Shown here one piece after another: positions 31,812 through 35,769 of a stretch of DNA of 35,769 bases. Every line of letters begins with the position of its first letter. The first letter of the stretch is position 1. This stretch comes from Paenibacillus koleovorans NBRC 103111 (lineage in GTDB: Bacteria > Bacillota > Bacilli > Paenibacillales > NBRC-103111): the NCBI RefSeq assembly GCF_004000845.1, contig NZ_BIMA01000072.1, positions 1-35,769 on the forward strand, in the 5' to 3' direction. The position numbers and the translations under genes were made by a program. Under the pieces are notes generated by a model. The model did not search any database. It saw only the letters and a program-made list of their open reading frames with translations, and was not told the origin of the DNA.

Positions 31812-33170
31812 GTGGCCATTTATAATTTCAGGCTCCCGGAGCTTGGCGAGGGGCTGCATGAAGGCGAAATCGTCAAGTGGCACATCAAGCCGGGCGATAC
31901 GATAAAAGAAGATCAAACGATTATGGACGTTCAGAACGATAAAGCGACCGTCGAAGTGCCTTCGCCGGTTACGGGCAAAATCGTCGAGCTTCGCGTTAGC
32001 GAAGGCACGGTTTCCGTCGTCGGCGATATCCTGGCGACGATCGATGTGGAAGGCGAGCTGCCTCCGGACGCGCTCGCCGGCCATGGCAGCGACGCGGGCC
32101 ATGCGGCGGCGCCGTCGGCACCGGCTGCAGCGCCTGCCCCGCAGGCGCCGACAGGTACCGCTGGCGAGGCGAATGCCGCCGCCGGCGCGAAGATTGAGGC
32201 GCCGGCAGCAACGGCACCGGCGCCGACCGGCGAAGTGCTGGCTACGCCGAGCGTGCGCAAGTTCGCCCGCGAGCAAGGCGTCGCCATCGCGCAGGTGAGC
32301 GGCACCGGTCGCAACGGCCAAGTGACGCGCGACGACGTCAAGTCGTTCGCGGCAGGCGGCGGCGCAGCGGCAGCAGCTCCTGCGGCAGCCGAAGACGCGG
32401 CAGCACCTGCAGCGGTCGGCAGCAGCGCAGCGCCAAGCGCACCGTCGGCAGCACCGGCTCCAGGCGAGCGCGTCGAAGAGCGCGTGCCGCTGAAGGGCAT
32501 CCGCAAGGCGATCGCGAACGCGATGGTCAAGTCGGTGTACACGGCTCCGCATGTGACGATCATGGACGAAGTTGACGTCACCGCGCTCGTGGAGCTCCGC
32601 GAGAAGGCGAAGCCGCTCGCCGAGAAGAAGGGCGTCAAGCTCACTTACTTGCCGTTCATCGTCAAAGCCTTGGTCGCTGCGGTTCGCCAGTTCCCGGCGC
32701 TGAACGCTTCGATCGACGACGAGAAGAACGAGATCGTCTACAAGAAGTACTACAATATCGGAATCGCTACCGATACGGATAATGGTTTGATCGTCCCTGT
32801 AGTGGCCGACGCCGACCGCAAGAACGTCTGGTCGATCGCAAACGAGATCAAGGATCTCTCCACGCGCGGCCGCGACGGCAAGCTGGCCCTGCACGAGATG
32901 AAAGGCGGCACGATCTCGATTACGAACATCGGCTCCGCCGGCGGCATGTTCTTCACTCCGGTTATTAACCACCCGGAAGTGGCGATACTAGGTACCGGCC
33001 GTATCTCCGAGAAACCGGTCGTGAAGAACGGGCAGATCGTCATCGGCAAGGTGATGGCGTTGTCCCTCAGCTTCGACCATAGATTGATCGACGGTGCTAC
33101 GGCACAGAACGCGATGAATTACATCAAGTCGCTGTTGGAAGATCCGCAGCTGCTTGTCATGGAGGTGTAA
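31812..33170 (+). CDS. pdhC: Dihydrolipoamide acetyltransferase (PDH E2)
   Basis: 452 aa from GTG 31812 (RBS GAGGAGG). One lipoyl domain (1-80) with the lipoylated Lys in QNDK44AT. An Ala/Pro-rich flexible linker follows, then the subunit-binding domain (about 140-175; ATPSVRKFAREQGVAIAQVSGTG). A second Ala-rich linker leads to the catalytic domain (about 220-452), with the active-site FDHRLIDGATAQ. Forms the core of the complex and carries acetyl to CoA. The linkers are extremely GC-rich, which explains long antisense open frames here. Confidence 0.96.
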   Translation: MAIYNFRLPELGEGLHEGEIVKWHIKPGDTIKEDQTIMDVQNDKATVEVPSPVTGKIVELRVSEGTVSVVGDILATIDVEGELPPDALAGHGSDAGHAAAPSAPAAAPAPQAPTGTAGEANAAAGAKIEAPAATAPAPTGEVLATPSVRKFAREQGVAIAQVSGTGRNGQVTRDDVKSFAAGGGAAAAAPAAAEDAAAPAAVGSSAAPSAPSAAPAPGERVEERVPLKGIRKAIANAMVKSVYTAPHVTIMDEVDVTALVELREKAKPLAEKKGVKLTYLPFIVKALVAAVRQFPALNASIDDEKNEIVYKKYYNIGIATDTDNGLIVPVVADADRKNVWSIANEIKDLSTRGRDGKLALHEMKGGTISITNIGSAGGMFFTPVINHPEVAILGTGRISEKPVVKNGQIVIGKVMALSLSFDHRLIDGATAQNAMNYIKSLLEDPQLLVMEV

Positions 33171-33173
33171 CCC

Positions 33174-34586
33174 ATGGTAGTTGGAACATTTACTACGGAT
33201 GTGGACGTGCTCGTGATCGGTTCCGGTCCTGGAGGATATGTGGCGGCCATTCGTGCCGCCCAGCTCGGCAAATCGGTCGTAGTTGTAGACCGCGCGGAAG
33301 TCGGCGGCGTTTGTTTGAATCGCGGCTGTATCCCGTCCAAAGCCTTGATCAATGCGGCCCATCAATACGAAGTGATGACACATGCTTCCGACATCGGGAT
33401 TACCGCCGATAACATCAAGATCGATTTCGGCAAAGTACAGGAATGGAAGAACAGCGTCGTCAGCAAGCTGACCGGCGGTGTCGCGTCGCTACTCAAAGGC
33501 AATAAAATCAAGTATGTCTCCGGCGATGCGTTCTTCGTGAACGAGAACGTGGTTAGCGTCGCGACGGAGAACGAAGCTTCCCAATACAAGTTCAACCATT
33601 GCATTATCGCAACGGGCTCCACGCCGATCGAGCTGAAAACATTCAAATTCGGCAAACGGATCCTGTCCTCGACCGAAGCGCTGAACCTGCAAGAAATTCC
33701 GAAGAGCATGGTCGTCATCGGAGGCGGCTACATCGGTATCGAGCTGGGGCAAACATTCGCCAAGTTCGGAACGCAGGTGACTGTGCTGGAGGGTTCCGAT
33801 TCGATCCTGCCGGGCTTCGAGAAAGAGTTGTCCCGTTTCGTCGGCCGTAACCTGAAGAAGCTCCATGTGGAAGTCGTAACCGAAGCATTGGCTAAGGAAT
33901 CGAAAGTGACCGACACCGATGTGACCGTCACATACACCGCCAAGGGCGAAGAGAAGCAAGTTACGGCCGAGTACGTGCTCGTCACCGTTGGCCGCCGGCC
34001 GAACACCTCCGACATGGGGCTGGAAGGCATCGGCTTGAAAATGACCGAGCGAGGCTTCATCGAAATTGACGCTCAATGCAAGACTAGCGTGCCGAACATC
34101 TACGCGATCGGCGACATCGTCGCAGGTCTTGCGCTCGCGCACAAGGCTTCCTATGAAGGCAAAGTCGCTGCGGAAGCGTTGGCTGGCCAGCCTAGCGTCA
34201 TCGACTACAAGGCTATCCCGGCTGTCGTGTTCTCCGATCCGGAGATCGCCAGCGTCGGCTTGAGCGAGACGGAAGCGAAAGCGCAAGGCAAAACCCTTAT
34301 GATCGGCAAGTTCAACTATGCGGTCAACGGCCGTGCGCTCACGATGAATGCCGGCGACGGTTTCGTGAAGCTGGTAGGCGACAAGGAGACCGGGCTGCTG
34401 CTCGGCGCTCAGATCGTCGGGCCGGAAGCGTCCAATCTGATCGCGGAAATGGCCCTCGGCCTCGAGATGGGGGCTACGATCGAAGACATCGCGCTTACGA
34501 TCCATGCTCACCCGACGCTTGGGGAGATCGCGATGGAGGCGGCGGAAGTCGCATTGGGTCATCCGATCCATTCCATTTTGAAATAG
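33174..34586 (+). CDS. lpdA: Dihydrolipoamide dehydrogenase (PDH E3)
   Basis: 470 aa, RBS GGAGGTG overlapping the pdhC end. FAD site VLVIGSGPGGYVAAIRAA, redox disulfide GGVC47LNRGC52IPSKA, NAD site VVIGGGYIGIELGQTFAKFG, second FAD contact TSVPNIYAIGDIVAG and C-terminal catalytic HAHPTLGE. The usual Bacillus name is pdhD. It reoxidises dihydrolipoamide on E2 and could also serve other 2-oxoacid dehydrogenases. A strong terminator ends the operon. Confidence 0.96.
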   Translation: MVVGTFTTDVDVLVIGSGPGGYVAAIRAAQLGKSVVVVDRAEVGGVCLNRGCIPSKALINAAHQYEVMTHASDIGITADNIKIDFGKVQEWKNSVVSKLTGGVASLLKGNKIKYVSGDAFFVNENVVSVATENEASQYKFNHCIIATGSTPIELKTFKFGKRILSSTEALNLQEIPKSMVVIGGGYIGIELGQTFAKFGTQVTVLEGSDSILPGFEKELSRFVGRNLKKLHVEVVTEALAKESKVTDTDVTVTYTAKGEEKQVTAEYVLVTVGRRPNTSDMGLEGIGLKMTERGFIEIDAQCKTSVPNIYAIGDIVAGLALAHKASYEGKVAAEALAGQPSVIDYKAIPAVVFSDPEIASVGLSETEAKAQGKTLMIGKFNYAVNGRALTMNAGDGFVKLVGDKETGLLLGAQIVGPEASNLIAEMALGLEMGATIEDIALTIHAHPTLGEIAMEAAEVALGHPIHSILK

Positions 34587-34618
34587 TCATTTGGGCTTGA
34601 TGCACCTGTTATGCCCGG

Positions 34619-34664
34619 AAAACGGTGAGATTCGCGTAAAATACGCGGATTTCGCCGTTTTTTT
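34619..34664 (+). terminator. Terminator of the pdh operon
   Basis: Long hairpin: AAACGG..GA..CGCGTA pairs with TACGCG..TTCGCCGTTT, followed by T7. Confidence 0.88.
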
Positions 34665-34756
34665 ATACCGAATTGAGATGGCCAAGGAAGGAATTATCGG
34701 GAGCGATCGAGAATATATAGTACTTTAGAACCAAAGATGAAGAAGGGGTTGGAGAC

Positions 34757-35665
34757 ATGAGACTCATCACGCGATCGGACTTCGACGGACTCGTGTGTGC
34801 GATGCTGTTCCGGAAGCTCGGCATGATTGAAGAAATGAAATTCGTCCATCCGAAGGATGTACAGGACGGGCTGGTTGAAGTGACGGCTAACGATATATTG
34901 GCCAATTTGCCTTACGCGCCGGGCTGCGGCCTTTGGTTCGACCATCATTCGAGCGAGCTGCAGCGTATGGGCGAGAAAGTGGAGTTCGAGGGGGAGACCC
35001 GGGTTGCTCCGAGCGCCGCGCGGGTGGTGTACGATTATTACGGCGGGCGAGAGAAATTCGGCGACATCGATGAGATTATGGCCGGAGTGGACAAGGCTGA
35101 TTCCGCGCAATTCAGCGCCGAAGACATTTTGAATCCGCAAGGCTGGGATCTGCTCTCTTTTCTGATGGACTCGCGTACGGGCTTGGGCCGGTTTCACGAC
35201 TATCGGATCAGCAACTACCAACTGATGGAGCAGCTGGTCAGTCATATCGGCGACAAAAACGCGGAGGAGATTCTGAGCCTGCCGGACGTGCAGGAGCGGG
35301 TCAAGCGGTATCACGAGCTGAACGAGCCCTATGTAGCGATGCTAAAGCAATATACGCGCGTCGAAGGCAATGTCATCTTGACGGACTTGCGCGGCGTCGA
35401 GACGATTTACCCGGGCAACCGGTTTATGATCTACGCTTTGTATCCGGAGCAGAACATCTCCATCTGGCTCGTAGAAGGCAAAGGCAAAGCAAACTGCGTC
35501 TTCGCTTGCGGGCACAGCATCATCAATCGGACCTCCGGTGTCGATGTCGGAGCCTTGATGCTGCAATACGGCGGTGGCGGACACAAGCCGGCGGGGACCT
35601 GCCAAGTGCCGTACGCGGATGCGGAACGGGTGTTGGGCGAGTTGGTTGAAGCCATGAATCAATAG
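34757..35665 (+). CDS. DHH family phosphoesterase
   Basis: 302 aa, RBS GGGGTTGGAG. It shows the metal-binding SDFDGLVCA (residues 7-15), the DHH motif at 62-64 (WFDHHSSEL), a further Asp in VDKADSAQF, and the DHHA1-type end GGGGHKPAGTCQVP. The family includes RecJ, nanoRNases and cyclic dinucleotide phosphodiesterases; this short, two-domain form has no GGDEF or membrane part. Its substrate is unknown. A nanoRNase-like role finishing pGpG or pApA is possible. Confidence 0.85.
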   Translation: MRLITRSDFDGLVCAMLFRKLGMIEEMKFVHPKDVQDGLVEVTANDILANLPYAPGCGLWFDHHSSELQRMGEKVEFEGETRVAPSAARVVYDYYGGREKFGDIDEIMAGVDKADSAQFSAEDILNPQGWDLLSFLMDSRTGLGRFHDYRISNYQLMEQLVSHIGDKNAEEILSLPDVQERVKRYHELNEPYVAMLKQYTRVEGNVILTDLRGVETIYPGNRFMIYALYPEQNISIWLVEGKGKANCVFACGHSIINRTSGVDVGALMLQYGGGGHKPAGTCQVPYADAERVLGELVEAMNQ

Positions 35666-35696
35666 GGGCAATATTTTCTGTGAAAGGGGCGGGCAA

Positions 35697-35769
35697 ATGC
35701 CGAGCTATTACTTTCAGGAAATCTGGACACCTTTGAAGCTTGTGGGCATCAAATTTTTTCGTGATGATG
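35697..35769 (+). CDS. Start of an unidentified gene, cut by the window end
   Basis: ATG 35697 follows AAAGGGGCGGG. Only 24 codons are visible (PSYYFQEIWTPLKLVGIKFF..), starting 31 bases after the DHH gene, so probably the same transcript. Too short to assign. Confidence 0.6.
   Translation, partial: MPSYYFQEIWTPLKLVGIKFFRDD

Noticed and set aside
31794-32972. 392-codon minus-strand open frame with Cys/Arg runs
   Set aside because: Antisense of the Ala/Pro linkers of pdhC; the Cys and Arg come from GCN/CCG codons read backwards.

Overview
The window looks like chromosome of a spore-forming, moderately GC-rich Bacillota, most likely Paenibacillaceae. The evidence is the set of Bacillus-type genes (ytxG/ytxH-like pair, a YjcZ-type micro-protein, YuzB/DUF1450, LipL, BdbC, a LysM endopeptidase of the spore type), strong GGAGG-type ribosome binding sites, frequent GTG/TTG starts and sigma-A promoters. 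No name can be fixed from sequence alone.

Layout. 1-1700: a tRNA-Ala(GGC) gene whose 3' end is duplicated 1.4 kb away, bracketing the wreck of an integrated element (integrase C-terminus, Rpn-type nuclease pseudogene, paired TGTGACCA motifs near both ends). 1.8-7.4 kb, minus strand: a multi-GAF protein behind fapA, then ilvD. 7.5-10.5 kb, plus strand: mobA, small proteins of unknown role, a HepT-fold (DUF86) protein lacking the catalytic His, and a SufR-like regulator with five C-terminal Cys. 10.6-12.4 kb: KDPG aldolase (minus) divergent from an AraC regulator (plus) that is followed by a frameshifted gene relic. 12.5-16.6 kb: ytxG-ytxH, then on the minus strand a membrane-anchored phosphodiester glycosidase with an ECF-type promoter and a LytTR-like/GGDEF/EAL protein. 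16.8-24.2 kb: bdbC overlapping a PfkB kinase, polysaccharide deacetylase, murI, LysM-M14 endopeptidase, small membrane proteins, AI-2E transporter, a cysteine-poor HesB-fold protein and YuzB. 24.3-28.6 kb: a protein with a GRDP-like motif, a YjcZ-type micro-protein, a c-di-GMP-I (GEMM) riboswitch with terminator ahead of an unknown 96-aa protein, a cytochrome b/molybdopterin fusion, and lipL. 28.7-35.8 kb: an esterase (minus), the pyruvate dehydrogenase operon pdhA-pdhB-pdhC-lpdA, a DHH phosphoesterase and the start of one more gene.

How parts connect. The E2 subunit (pdhC) needs a lipoyl group, and lipL, 1.1 kb upstream of pdhA, encodes an octanoyl/lipoyl transferase. MobA and the molybdopterin oxidoreductase both belong to molybdenum cofactor biology. 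Cyclic-di-GMP links the GGDEF/EAL protein with the riboswitch. Cell-envelope genes (deacetylase, murI, M14 endopeptidase, glycosidase, ytxH) form a loose theme.

The most promising novelty is the c-di-GMP riboswitch at 25811-25913 and the uncharacterised protein it appears to control. Second-rank items are the HepT-like protein without its His, the ECF promoter of the glycosidase, and the LytTR/GGDEF/EAL fusion.
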